A stretch of 17,395 bases of DNA, from the NCBI GenBank assembly GCA_035249905.1, contig DATFFT010000064.1, positions 1 through 17,395 of the forward strand, written 5' to 3'. Each line of letters starts with the position of its first letter. Position 1 is the stretch's first letter. The translations under genes were made by a program, and so were the position numbers. This stretch comes from JAOUEA01 sp035249905. GTDB taxonomy: Bacteria > Actinomycetota > UBA4738 > HRBIN12. This document shows, piece after piece, positions 1-6,359 of the stretch. Under the pieces are notes generated by a model, which saw only the letters and a list, made by a program, of their open reading frames with translations, was not told the origin of the DNA and searched no databases.

Positions 1-766
1 ACGCGACGGCGCCCGCCGCAGCGAGCACGCGGGGCCACCTGCGGCCCGAGGCGAGTGCGCCCGCGAGCCCCGCGTAGACCCCGAACCGGAGCGCGTGCCG
101 ATCGGGGTGCATGCCGGCCAGGCCATCGCCCCTCGCGTACCCGAAGTACTGCGACCAGGTCTCGGCGAGTCCCGAACGCAGCCTCCACCGCACGATCGCC
201 TCGGGAGCGAACCGCATGTCCATCCCGGCCTCTCGCCACCGACGATCCACCCACATGTCCTCGCCGATCGCGAGCCACTCCGGGTAGCCACCCACCGCCT
301 CGATCGCCGCGCGGCGGAACGCCACCGAGCGGGCGGATGGGTCGAATCTCGCTGGGTCGACCTCTGCGGGGTCCAGCGGCAGGTTCACCGCCGCCATCCA
401 CCGTTCGAACCTGGTGTCGAGCACGGGCTCGTACCAGCCCATCGAGACATCGGCGCCCGCCTCGATCGGCGAGACGATCGCCTCGAGCCAACCGGGGTCG
501 AGCACGCAGTCGGCATCGGTCGCCGCGATCACGTCGTGCGTGGCGGCGGCGAGCGCCACGTTGCGGCCTCGCGAGATGTTCGCGCCCGGCTCGACGAGCA
601 CGGAGACACTCTCGCCGCGCCCGAATGCCTCGGCCGTGCCGTCGCTCGAGCCGCCGTCGACGATCACGACCTCCTCGGGCGCTCTCGTCTGCGCCGCCAG
701 CGATGCGAGGAAGGCGTCGGCCGCCCCCGAGCAGTCCTTCACCGTGGAGATCAGCGTCACCTTCAC
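1..766 (-). CDS. Family 2 glycosyltransferase, C-terminus beyond the window
   Basis: Probable inverting GT-A glycosyltransferase that transfers a sugar from a nucleotide-sugar donor, likely to a cell-surface or lipid-linked acceptor. About 255 residues are visible. The N-terminus opens with a beta strand (VTLISTV). The nucleotide-binding DGGSSDGT lies at residues 37-44, the metal-binding DAD at 84-86, and a GED acidic motif at 168-170 where the catalytic base is expected. A hydrophobic segment begins near residue 228, so a membrane-anchored C-terminus is likely. The frame is still open at position 1. I chose GTG at 766 because the motif-bearing frame has no ATG upstream of it and it falls 22 nt after the stop of the GT4 gene, so the two are probably co-transcribed. 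The acceptor and sugar cannot be told from the sequence. Confidence 0.85.
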   Translation of the reverse strand, partial: MKVTLISTVKDCSGAADAFLASLAAQTRAPEEVVIVDGGSSDGTAEAFGRGESVSVLVEPGANISRGRNVALAAATHDVIAATDADCVLDPGWLEAIVSPIEAGADVSMGWYEPVLDTRFERWMAAVNLPLDPAEVDPARFDPSARSVAFRRAAIEAVGGYPEWLAIGEDMWVDRRWREAGMDMRFAPEAIVRWRLRSGLAETWSQYFGYARGDGLAGMHPDRHALRFGVYAGLAGALASGRRWPRVLAAAGAVA

Positions 767-788
767 GCGCGGGTCCCCGCTCTCATCG

Positions 789-1916
789 TCAATGGCCGAC
801 GACGTGACGGTACACGCGGAGCGTGGCCCGGGCGGTCTCCTGCCACGAGAACGCGGACGCGCGGTCGGGACCGCGCCGTCGCAGGTCGTCGGCGAGGGCG
901 GGGTCGTCGAGGACCCGTGCGAGGGCCGCGGCTATGGCGGCCTCGTCGAGCGGGTCCACGAGGATCGCGGCGTCGCCCGCGACCTCGGGGATCGACGACG
1001 AGCGAGCCGCGACGCTCGGCACCCCCCGCGCCAGCGCTTCCACGACCGGCAGACCGAACCCCTCGTAGAGCGAGACGTAGACGAAGGCGGCGGCTCCCCG
1101 GTACAGCGCATCGAGGTCGCGTGGCCCGAGGTCCCTCGTGCGCACGACGCGGCCGGGACCCTCCGCCGAGAGCTCCCGGCGGAGCTCCTCGTCGAGCCAG
1201 CCGTCCGGGCCGTTGAGGACGAGTGCGTGGGGGCGACCACCGGCGGCCACACTGCGGTAGGCACGCACCAGTCGCGCCTGGTTCTTCCGGGGCTCGAGGG
1301 TTCCCACCGACAGCACGTACGGCCTCGGCACCCCGAGCCGTTCCAGCGTCTCGTCGACGAGGCCAGGCTCGCCGATCGGCAGCGACGGCGCGAGCGGCGT
1401 CACGTGCACCGTCGCGGGGTCGATCCGGGATCGCTCCCGCAGCTCGTTCGCCGTGAACTCCGAGGGCACGACGACCGCGTCGGCTCGATGCCCCACCGCC
1501 CGCAGGCCGGCCCGATAGAGCATGCGCCAGTCCCTGGGGAACATCGCGGGATGTCGGACGAACGCCAGGTCGTGCACGGCCACCACGAGCCGCTGCCTTC
1601 GGCGTCTCGGTGGTACCGCCGCGTGGTTCGTCGAGTGCACCACCTCTGCCCGAGCCAGCTCGGGCGGCAGCCCGGGGCGCCCCGTGAGCGCCCATCTCGG
1701 GTACAGGGCGCGGATCGGCCGGTCCACGACCGTCACCGGCGGGATCTGGGCCAGCCAAGCGGAGGACGGGCCGCCCGCGGCGAACCTCGACCGGAAGGGC
1801 AGGAGCTCGAGGGTCGGATCCTCGGCGATCAGCCGTGGGGCGAGCTCCCTGATGTAGGTGCCGATGCCACCCGGCGCCGAGAACCACAGCTGGTCGATGA
1901 GGAACGCGATCTTCAC
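789..1916 (-). CDS. Family 4 glycosyltransferase (GT-B fold)
   Basis: Retaining glycosyltransferase of the GT4 family, 375 residues, the usual length. The N-terminal domain carries the glycine-rich acceptor-side loop (GGIGTYIREL, residues 16-25). The C-terminal domain starts near VLSVGTLEPRKN (201-212) and has the donor-binding EGFGLPVVE motif with the paired glutamates E285 and E293. SIPEVAGDAAILVDP (308-322) is the standard GT4 tail element. The frame extends 13 codons further upstream, but I prefer GTG at 1916: its protein begins directly with the Rossmann strand (KIAFLIDQ), and the GTG overlaps the cupin stop codon as GTGA, a typical coupled junction. It likely builds a surface glycan together with the downstream GT2. 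The specific sugar is unknown. Confidence 0.9.
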   Translation of the reverse strand: MKIAFLIDQLWFSAPGGIGTYIRELAPRLIAEDPTLELLPFRSRFAAGGPSSAWLAQIPPVTVVDRPIRALYPRWALTGRPGLPPELARAEVVHSTNHAAVPPRRRRQRLVVAVHDLAFVRHPAMFPRDWRMLYRAGLRAVGHRADAVVVPSEFTANELRERSRIDPATVHVTPLAPSLPIGEPGLVDETLERLGVPRPYVLSVGTLEPRKNQARLVRAYRSVAAGGRPHALVLNGPDGWLDEELRRELSAEGPGRVVRTRDLGPRDLDALYRGAAAFVYVSLYEGFGLPVVEALARGVPSVAARSSSIPEVAGDAAILVDPLDEAAIAAALARVLDDPALADDLRRRGPDRASAFSWQETARATLRVYRHVVGH

Positions 1917-2227
1917 GGGTGCCCATCCCTGACGTAGGCCTCGATGCACGCGCAACCCGAGGGACCCACCGTGGCGGCGTGCGCGGTGCCCGCGGGCAGG
2001 TCGAGGCGATCACCGGCCGTGAGTTCGAGGTCCCCGTCGTCGGTGTGGAACACGATCGAGCCCTCGAGGCAGAACAGCACCTTGTGCGCGTCGTGTCGGT
2101 GAGGCCCGTACCGGTCGCCGGGACCGTTGGACCAGGAGCGGGGCGCCCCGTACCCCTCGTCGGCGAACGCGACGAGGGCGCCGTCCCGGTCGGTGGTGCC
2201 GGAGGTCCTGGTCGCGCCCACGTGCAC
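1913..2227 (-). CDS. Small single-domain cupin protein
   Basis: A 104-residue cupin (conserved beta-barrel, cupin_2 type). The first cupin motif reads GPHRHDAHKVLFCLEG, supplying two metal-ligand histidines but lacking the usual glutamate. The second motif, GDRLDLPAGTAHAA, supplies the last histidine. Such proteins bind a divalent metal and act as small-molecule isomerases, dioxygenases or sensors; nothing here says which. The GTG start at 2227 lies 24 nt after the stop of the epsilon-like gene, and the stop overlaps the start of the GT4 gene. A perfect palindrome (2237-2253) sits just upstream. GTG at 2221 is an alternative start two codons in. Confidence 0.75.
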   Translation of the reverse strand: MHVGATRTSGTTDRDGALVAFADEGYGAPRSWSNGPGDRYGPHRHDAHKVLFCLEGSIVFHTDDGDLELTAGDRLDLPAGTAHAATVGPSGCACIEAYVRDGHP

Positions 2228-2236
2228 CTCGGGAAG

Positions 2237-2253
2237 TAGTCTGATTCAGACTA
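2237..2253. promoter_or_regulatory. Perfect 7-3-7 palindrome with embedded -10-like box
   Basis: TAGTCTG-ATT-CAGACTA is an exact inverted repeat that covers the stop codon of the epsilon-like gene and ends 10 nt before the cupin start. Read on the minus strand, its first half contains TAGTCT, a TANNNT -10 candidate. It could be an operator over an internal promoter or a small intercistronic RNA hairpin. The symmetry is seen directly; the role is inferred. Confidence 0.45.
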
Positions 2254-2523
2254 GCGGACGTCGCCGCGCCCGTGCAGGCTCGCGACGCCCTTCCGTGCGA
2301 ACTGCCCCTGCTGGCCGTGCCACGGCTCACGGGCGTACCGCCTGGCCTGCAGGGCTCCCAACCCCGTCGCGTCGATGCGCCCCTGCAGCACCCATGGCGC
2401 CGGCCGAGGACTCTCGGCGATCAGGTAGCGCTCGAGCGCCATCAGGATCGCGCGTTCCTCCTCGGGCGTGATCTCGTCGGGCAGCTCGTACCGGCGCTCG
2501 CCCTCGTCGCGGACAGGGGACAT
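2251..2523 (-). CDS. Probable acyl-CoA carboxylase epsilon-like small subunit
   Basis: A 90-residue soluble protein directly downstream of the carboxyltransferase gene, 15 nt after its stop. A strong ribosome site, AGGGAGGTG (2532-2540), overlaps that stop and lies 8 nt before the ATG. It has an acidic helix (PEEERAILMALERYLIAE), a central PAPWVLQGRID segment and a basic tryptophan-containing C-terminus. This layout resembles the small epsilon-type subunits of actinobacterial acyl-CoA carboxylases, which stabilise the alpha-beta complex and raise its activity. Similarity is by pattern and context, not strong motifs. No biotin-carboxylase alpha subunit gene is in the window, so that partner must be encoded elsewhere. 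Confidence 0.6.
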   Translation of the reverse strand: MSPVRDEGERRYELPDEITPEEERAILMALERYLIAESPRPAPWVLQGRIDATGLGALQARRYAREPWHGQQGQFARKGVASLHGRGDVR

Positions 2524-2538
2524 GGTCGTCGCACCTCC

Positions 2539-4146
2539 CTAGAGCGGGATGTTCCCGTGCTTGCGGGCCGGCACGCTCTCGCGCTTGGTCGAGAGCATGC
2601 GGAGCGCCTGGATCAGGCGCGTGCGCGTCTCGGCGGGCTCGATCACGTCGTCGATGAATCCACGTTCCGCGGCCGCGTACGGCGTCGAGAACTTGTCGCG
2701 GTACTCGCGGATCAGCTGCGCGCGCTTCGTCGCCGGGTCGGCGGCCTTCTCGATCTCCTTGCGGAACACCACGTTGACCGCGCCCTCGGCGCCCATCACC
2801 GCGATCTCGGCGGTCGGCCAGGCGAACGAGACGTCGGCGCGCAGGTGCTTCGAGTTCATGACCAGGTACGCACCCCCGTACGCCTTCCTCGTGATCACGG
2901 TCATGCGCGGCACCGTGGCCTCGGCGAACGCGTAGAGCAGCTTCGCCCCGTGCCGGATGATGCCGTTGTACTCCTGCTCCTTGCCGGGAAGGAACCCCGG
3001 CACGTCGACGAACGTGAGGATCGGGATGTTGAACGCGTCGCAGAACCGCACGAACCGCGATGCCTTCTCGCTGGCGTCGATGTCGAGCGTGCCGCCACGC
3101 ACCTTCGGCTGGTTCGCGATCACGCCGACGCTGTGGCCGTCGAGGCGCGAGAACCCGATCACGACGCTCATCGCCCACAGCGGGAAGACCTCGAGGAACT
3201 CGCCGTCGTCCACGACGTATCGGATCACCTCGTGCATGTCGTAGGGCTCCTTGGCCCGGTCGGGCACGATGTGGGTGAGCGCCTCCGCCTGCCTGCGCGG
3301 ATCGTCGGTGGGGGCGTACGCCGGAGGGTCTTCGAGGTTGTTCGACGGAAGGAAGCTCAACAGGTACCGGACCCGGTTCAGCACGTCCTCGTCGTCCTCG
3401 CCGATGAACGAGGCCACGCCCGACTCGGTGGCGTGGGTCATCGCTCCGCCGAGCGCCTCCATCGAGATGTCCTCGCCGGTGACCGTCTTGATCACGTCGG
3501 GCCCCGTGATGAACATGTGCGAGGACTCCCGCACCATGAACGTGAAGTCGGTGATCGCCGGCGAATACACCGCGCCCCCGGCACACGGTCCCATGATGAC
3601 GCTGATCTGCGGGATCACCCCGCTGGCGCGGACGTTCCGCTCGAAGATGTATCCGTAGCCGGCGAGCGATGCCGCGCCCTCCTGGATGCGGGCTCCTCCG
3701 GAGTCGTTGATCGCCACGAACGGAGCGCCGGTCGACATCGCGAGGTCCATCACCTTCGTGACCTTCTGCGCGTGGACCTCGCCCATCGAGCCGCCGAAGA
3801 CCGTGAAGTCCTGGCTCGCGACGAAGACCTTGCGGCCGTCGACCGTGCCGTAGCCGGTGACGATGCCGTCACCCGGCGGCCGTTTCCGGTCCATGCCGAA
3901 GTCGTGGGCGCGATGCACCGCGAACGGGTCGGTCTCGACGAACGACCCCTCGTCCATCAGCACGGCCAGGCGTTCGTGGGCCGTGAGCTTGCCCTTGTCG
4001 TGCTGCTTCTTCGCGGAGTCGCGACCCCCCGGCGCGGCGGCTGCCTTCCGGCGCTTGCGGAGCTCCTCGATGCGTGACTCGATGGTGCGATCGGGCTCGT
4101 CGCCCTCGGCGCCGCTCCCCGGGACGTTCGTATCGGTGGTGACCAT
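2539..4146 (-). CDS. accD5: Acyl-CoA carboxylase carboxyltransferase (beta) subunit, propionyl-CoA carboxylase type
   Basis: Carboxyltransferase that moves CO2 from carboxybiotin to an acyl-CoA, most likely propionyl-CoA to give methylmalonyl-CoA. At 535 residues it has the normal AccD5/PccB length. Two crotonase-like halves are visible: the N-terminal one with the oxyanion-hole element MGPCAGGAVYSPA (185-197), the C-terminal one with VDVPGFLPGKEQE (380-392) and RKAYGGAY (420-427), then AWPTAEIAVMGAEGAVN (442-458). The C-terminus ends KHGNIPL, as is typical. Residue 428, just after GGAY, is Leu where I recall Streptomyces PccB having a specificity-determining Asp. The start ATG at 4146 lies 7 nt after TAGACT, implying a leaderless mRNA. 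It heads the minus-strand run with the epsilon-like gene, cupin and glycosyltransferases. Confidence 0.95.
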   Translation of the reverse strand: MVTTDTNVPGSGAEGDEPDRTIESRIEELRKRRKAAAAPGGRDSAKKQHDKGKLTAHERLAVLMDEGSFVETDPFAVHRAHDFGMDRKRPPGDGIVTGYGTVDGRKVFVASQDFTVFGGSMGEVHAQKVTKVMDLAMSTGAPFVAINDSGGARIQEGAASLAGYGYIFERNVRASGVIPQISVIMGPCAGGAVYSPAITDFTFMVRESSHMFITGPDVIKTVTGEDISMEALGGAMTHATESGVASFIGEDDEDVLNRVRYLLSFLPSNNLEDPPAYAPTDDPRRQAEALTHIVPDRAKEPYDMHEVIRYVVDDGEFLEVFPLWAMSVVIGFSRLDGHSVGVIANQPKVRGGTLDIDASEKASRFVRFCDAFNIPILTFVDVPGFLPGKEQEYNGIIRHGAKLLYAFAEATVPRMTVITRKAYGGAYLVMNSKHLRADVSFAWPTAEIAVMGAEGAVNVVFRKEIEKAADPATKRAQLIREYRDKFSTPYAAAERGFIDDVIEPAETRTRLIQALRMLSTKRESVPARKHGNIPL

Positions 4147-4153
4147 GCGCGGG

Positions 4154-4159
4154 AGTCTA
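4154..4159 (-). promoter_or_regulatory. -10 box TAGACT of the accD5-like operon, leaderless arrangement
   Basis: On the minus strand TAGACT is followed by exactly 7 nt and then the ATG at 4146. Transcription would start at or within a base of the start codon. No -35 hexamer is recognisable. The same hexamer and spacing occur before the thiolase gene. Confidence 0.55.
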
Positions 4160-4203
4160 GTCTCGTGCCGTGAGGGGGGCGTCCGAGCGTGCGCCCGCGC
4201 AGA

Positions 4204-4656
4204 TCAGCCGCATCTGCTGCCGTCCCACGGCCTCCACCCGATGTCGTGGGCCATGCGGATCGACACGATCGTGTTCGTGCGCCCGTTCAGGATGCGCTTG
4301 GACAACGACCACGCCCGTCGCGTGTAGGTCTCGTAGCTGCTGCGCCACCACCTCACGTGCTGCTGGAACAGGCCCTTGTTGAGACCGTCCGCCGACTCCG
4401 CCCACGGCAGGAGCCCGCTCTCGCGCCGAGCGATGCACAACGCGGTCTTCGCCCCGCCGGGCACCTTCCAGCGTTCGGTGGCGCAACGGATCTGGTTGCG
4501 CGAATGCTGTCGCACCGTGGTGCCGGCGCCCCGATGGAAGTCGCACGGCCCCGGCACGTGGTGGGCGGAGGCCGTCGGCGCCGCCGCGAACGTGAGGCCG
4601 GCCGTGATCATGACGACGAGCGCCCGGGCTTGTCGTCTCATCGGTGTCGATCGCAT
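4204..4656 (-). CDS. Secreted lysozyme-like (transglycosylase-type) protein
   Basis: A 150-residue exported protein. Residues 1-31 form a signal peptide: basic start, hydrophobic run ALVVMITAGLTFAAAP, and an ASA cleavage site before HH. The mature part has the lysozyme-like pattern ALCIARRESGLLPWAESADG, with E79 as the candidate catalytic glutamate, then GLFQQHVRWWR (95-105). These fit an SLT/goose-lysozyme fold cutting peptidoglycan outside the membrane. Four cysteines (C38, C58, C74, C149) could form two disulfides. ATG at 4656 was chosen because it gives a complete signal peptide; ATG at 4641 is possible. It stands alone, divergent from the DUF389 gene. Substrate is inferred from the fold pattern only. 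Confidence 0.75.
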   Translation of the reverse strand: MRSTPMRRQARALVVMITAGLTFAAAPTASAHHVPGPCDFHRGAGTTVRQHSRNQIRCATERWKVPGGAKTALCIARRESGLLPWAESADGLNKGLFQQHVRWWRSSYETYTRRAWSLSKRILNGRTNTIVSIRMAHDIGWRPWDGSRCG

Positions 4657-4738
4657 CTCTCGTCCCCGGCTCGAGTTCCACGGACACACGTCACCGACCA
4701 GGGAAGGGAGGGGATCGTGCCGGCGACGGCACGCGAGG

Positions 4739-4744
4739 ACCCTA
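4739..4744 (-). promoter_or_regulatory. Candidate -10 box TAGGGT for the lysozyme-like gene
   Basis: TAGGGT on the minus strand lies about 82 nt before the ATG at 4656, leaving a leader of roughly 75 nt. The same hexamer stands upstream of the crotonyl-CoA reductase and FtsH-like genes. No clear -35 element is visible. Confidence 0.3.
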
Positions 4745-4821
4745 GCATCGGCCGGTGGATACCGTCACCGTGCTGTCCTGTCATCCGTCGGGTTCCACGA
4801 CCGGACCGCGCGCGCGATGGC

Positions 4822-5814
4822 ATGATGCGCGACGTGCTCCAACTGCGTGTGTTCGTGCCGCCCGCTCGTGTCGATGCGGTGGTCGAAGCCCTGTCGATCG
4901 AGGGCGTCCACAACGTCGCGCGCCTGACCGGCGTCGAGGTCGCGCACGGGGACGATCTGATCACGGCGGCGGTCGAGCCCACGGCAGCGAACGACGTCGT
5001 CGATCGCGTCCGCGCGCTGGCGATCGAGCGTCCCGGCGCGGCGGCGTTGATCCGCGAGGACGACACCGAGGTCATATCGGTCGGGGTCGACGACCTCGGC
5101 CATTGGGACTCCACGGCCGACGCGATCGTGATCGAGGAAGTGGTCGAAGAGGCCCGTGAGAACGCCCGGCTCTCGGTCACCTACCTCGCCTACATGGTGG
5201 CCGCCGGCGCGATCGCCGGCATCGGCGTGGGACAGGACCAGTCGGTGCTCGTCGTCGGTGCGATGGCGATCAGTCCCGACCTGTTGCCCCTGTCGGCCAC
5301 GTGCGTGGGGCTCGTCGCTCGCGCTCGGCGCACGGCGCTCGTCGGCGTGAGCACGCTCCTGGCCGGGCTGGTGACCGCATCCCTCGCGTCGGGCGTGCTG
5401 GTCCGCCTGGCCGACGTGTTCGGCGTGCTCGAGGCCGACCTCGATTCAAACGTCCTGACCGCCTTCGTCACCGAGCCGTCACCCGCCACCGTCGTCGTCG
5501 CGCTGGCCGCCGGCGTGGCGGCGATGCTCTCGATCGAGCGGCAGGCGGCGTCGGCGGTCGGGGTCGCGATCTCCGTCACGACGATCCCGGCGGCCGCCGC
5601 GATCGGCGTGGCGCTCGGCCTCGCCGACTGGGAGCAGATGGTGAGCGCGGCCTTCGTGCTCGGGCTCAACCTGATCGCGCTCACGCTTGGGGGATCGCTC
5701 ACGCTGTGGATCCAGCTGCGCCGGGGACACTCGATCGCCGGACGGACCATGCACGGCCCGCCGTTGCCCCGTCGCGCAGGTCAGATGTCGACCCGGCCCC
5801 CGGCGCGCCAGTAG
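4822..5814 (+). CDS. DUF389 family integral membrane protein
   Basis: A 330-residue membrane protein of the DUF389 family, whose function is not established. Residues 1-90 form a soluble alpha/beta domain starting LQLRVFVPPARVDAVVEAL. A charged linker follows (about 100-116), then around six hydrophobic segments, roughly 119-136, 141-165, 170-195, 221-236, 244-267 and 274-298. The family hallmark is VVGAMAISPDLLPL at 144-157. The start is ambiguous: adjacent ATGs at 4822 and 4825 with no convincing ribosome site, though the soluble domain begins right after them. The last 34 nt overlap the convergent HTH-DUF2087 gene, so the divergent C-terminal tail (residues 300-330, basic and proline-rich) may be poorly constrained. 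Confidence 0.85.
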   Translation: MMRDVLQLRVFVPPARVDAVVEALSIEGVHNVARLTGVEVAHGDDLITAAVEPTAANDVVDRVRALAIERPGAAALIREDDTEVISVGVDDLGHWDSTADAIVIEEVVEEARENARLSVTYLAYMVAAGAIAGIGVGQDQSVLVVGAMAISPDLLPLSATCVGLVARARRTALVGVSTLLAGLVTASLASGVLVRLADVFGVLEADLDSNVLTAFVTEPSPATVVVALAAGVAAMLSIERQAASAVGVAISVTTIPAAAAIGVALGLADWEQMVSAAFVLGLNLIALTLGGSLTLWIQLRRGHSIAGRTMHGPPLPRRAGQMSTRPPARQ

Positions 5815-6332
5815 ACACCGCCCTCACGGTCGAGGAAGCCCTCGTCGACGAGGTACCGGCGCAGCGACGCGTGGTCGTTGAAGAAGCGCCCCACGATCGC
5901 GTTGACCTCGCGCTCCTCGTAGTGCCGGCCGGGCTCGAACTCCAGCGCGATCCGCTCCAGCACGATCCGGCGCTTCGACTCCTTGGCCGGGACCTCGGTG
6001 AGGCGGCCGTTGCGGAAGAACGTGCGCAGCACGGCTTCCTCGTCGTCGGTGGCCGCGCCCAGTGCCAGGCCCACCTCGCGTGGCGGGCCGACCTGCTCCG
6101 CCGCCCATCGCAGGGTCTCGGGGTCGAGCCGATACGTGTGGCGGTCGTCGTTCACGCGCACCACGCCGGTGGCCGTCAGCCGGTTCAGGTGCTTGTGCAC
6201 CCGTGAGACCGTGAGCTCGGTCGCCGCGGCGAGCTCGTCGGCGGAGCGGTCACCCGCCGCGAGCATGCCGGCGATCGCCAACCGCTGCGGGTCGGCGAGT
6301 GCGCGCAGGATCTCGTCGGGGGTCTCCGCCAT
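5781..6332 (-). CDS. ArsR-like HTH regulator with DUF2087 domain
   Basis: A 183-residue cytoplasmic transcription factor. Residues 1-75 form a winged helix of ArsR type (ILRALADPQRLAIAGML, then ELTVSRVHKHLNRLTATGVV as recognition region, then the YRLD wing). Residues about 103-177 match the DUF2087 pattern: RTFFRNGRLTEVPAKESKR, then LERIA, then HYEEREVN, then RRYLVDEGFLDREGGVYWR. The domain is common in putative regulators but its ligand is unknown. ATG at 6332 was chosen over the in-frame ATG at 6353 because AGGAGG lies 6 nt before it. It is divergent from the nuclease gene with only 27 nt between start codons, so it may control both; its 3' end overlaps the DUF389 gene. Confidence 0.88.
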   Translation of the reverse strand: MAETPDEILRALADPQRLAIAGMLAAGDRSADELAAATELTVSRVHKHLNRLTATGVVRVNDDRHTYRLDPETLRWAAEQVGPPREVGLALGAATDDEEAVLRTFFRNGRLTEVPAKESKRRIVLERIALEFEPGRHYEEREVNAIVGRFFNDHASLRRYLVDEGFLDREGGVYWRAGGRVDI

Positions 6333-6338
6333 GTCGGT

Positions 6339-6344
6339 CCTCCT
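6339..6344 (-). promoter_or_regulatory. Ribosome binding site AGGAGG fixing the HTH-DUF2087 start
   Basis: A perfect AGGAGG, 6 nt before the ATG at 6332, rules in favour of that start rather than the ATG at 6353, which lies upstream of the site. Confidence 0.7.
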
Positions 6345-6347
6345 GCA

Positions 6348-6353
6348 TACCAT
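6348..6353 (+). promoter_or_regulatory. Candidate -10 box TACCAT for the nuclease gene, leaderless arrangement
   Basis: TACCAT is followed by 6 nt and the GTG at 6360. The arrangement resembles the TANNNT-7-start layout before accD5, the XRE gene and the thiolase. It lies within the 27-nt divergent spacer shared with the HTH-DUF2087 gene. Confidence 0.4.
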
Positions 6354-6359
6354 GCGCGG

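Noticed and set aside
2272..4077. A 601-codon open frame on the plus strand opposite accD5
   Set aside because: The minus strand encodes an unmistakable carboxyltransferase over the same bases; the plus frame is rich in Arg, His and Asp with no recognisable motif.
4657..4738. A riboswitch in the leader of the lysozyme-like gene, by analogy with c-di-AMP riboswitches before actinobacterial cell-wall hydrolases
   Set aside because: The leader is only about 75 nt and I see none of the conserved ydaO elements.
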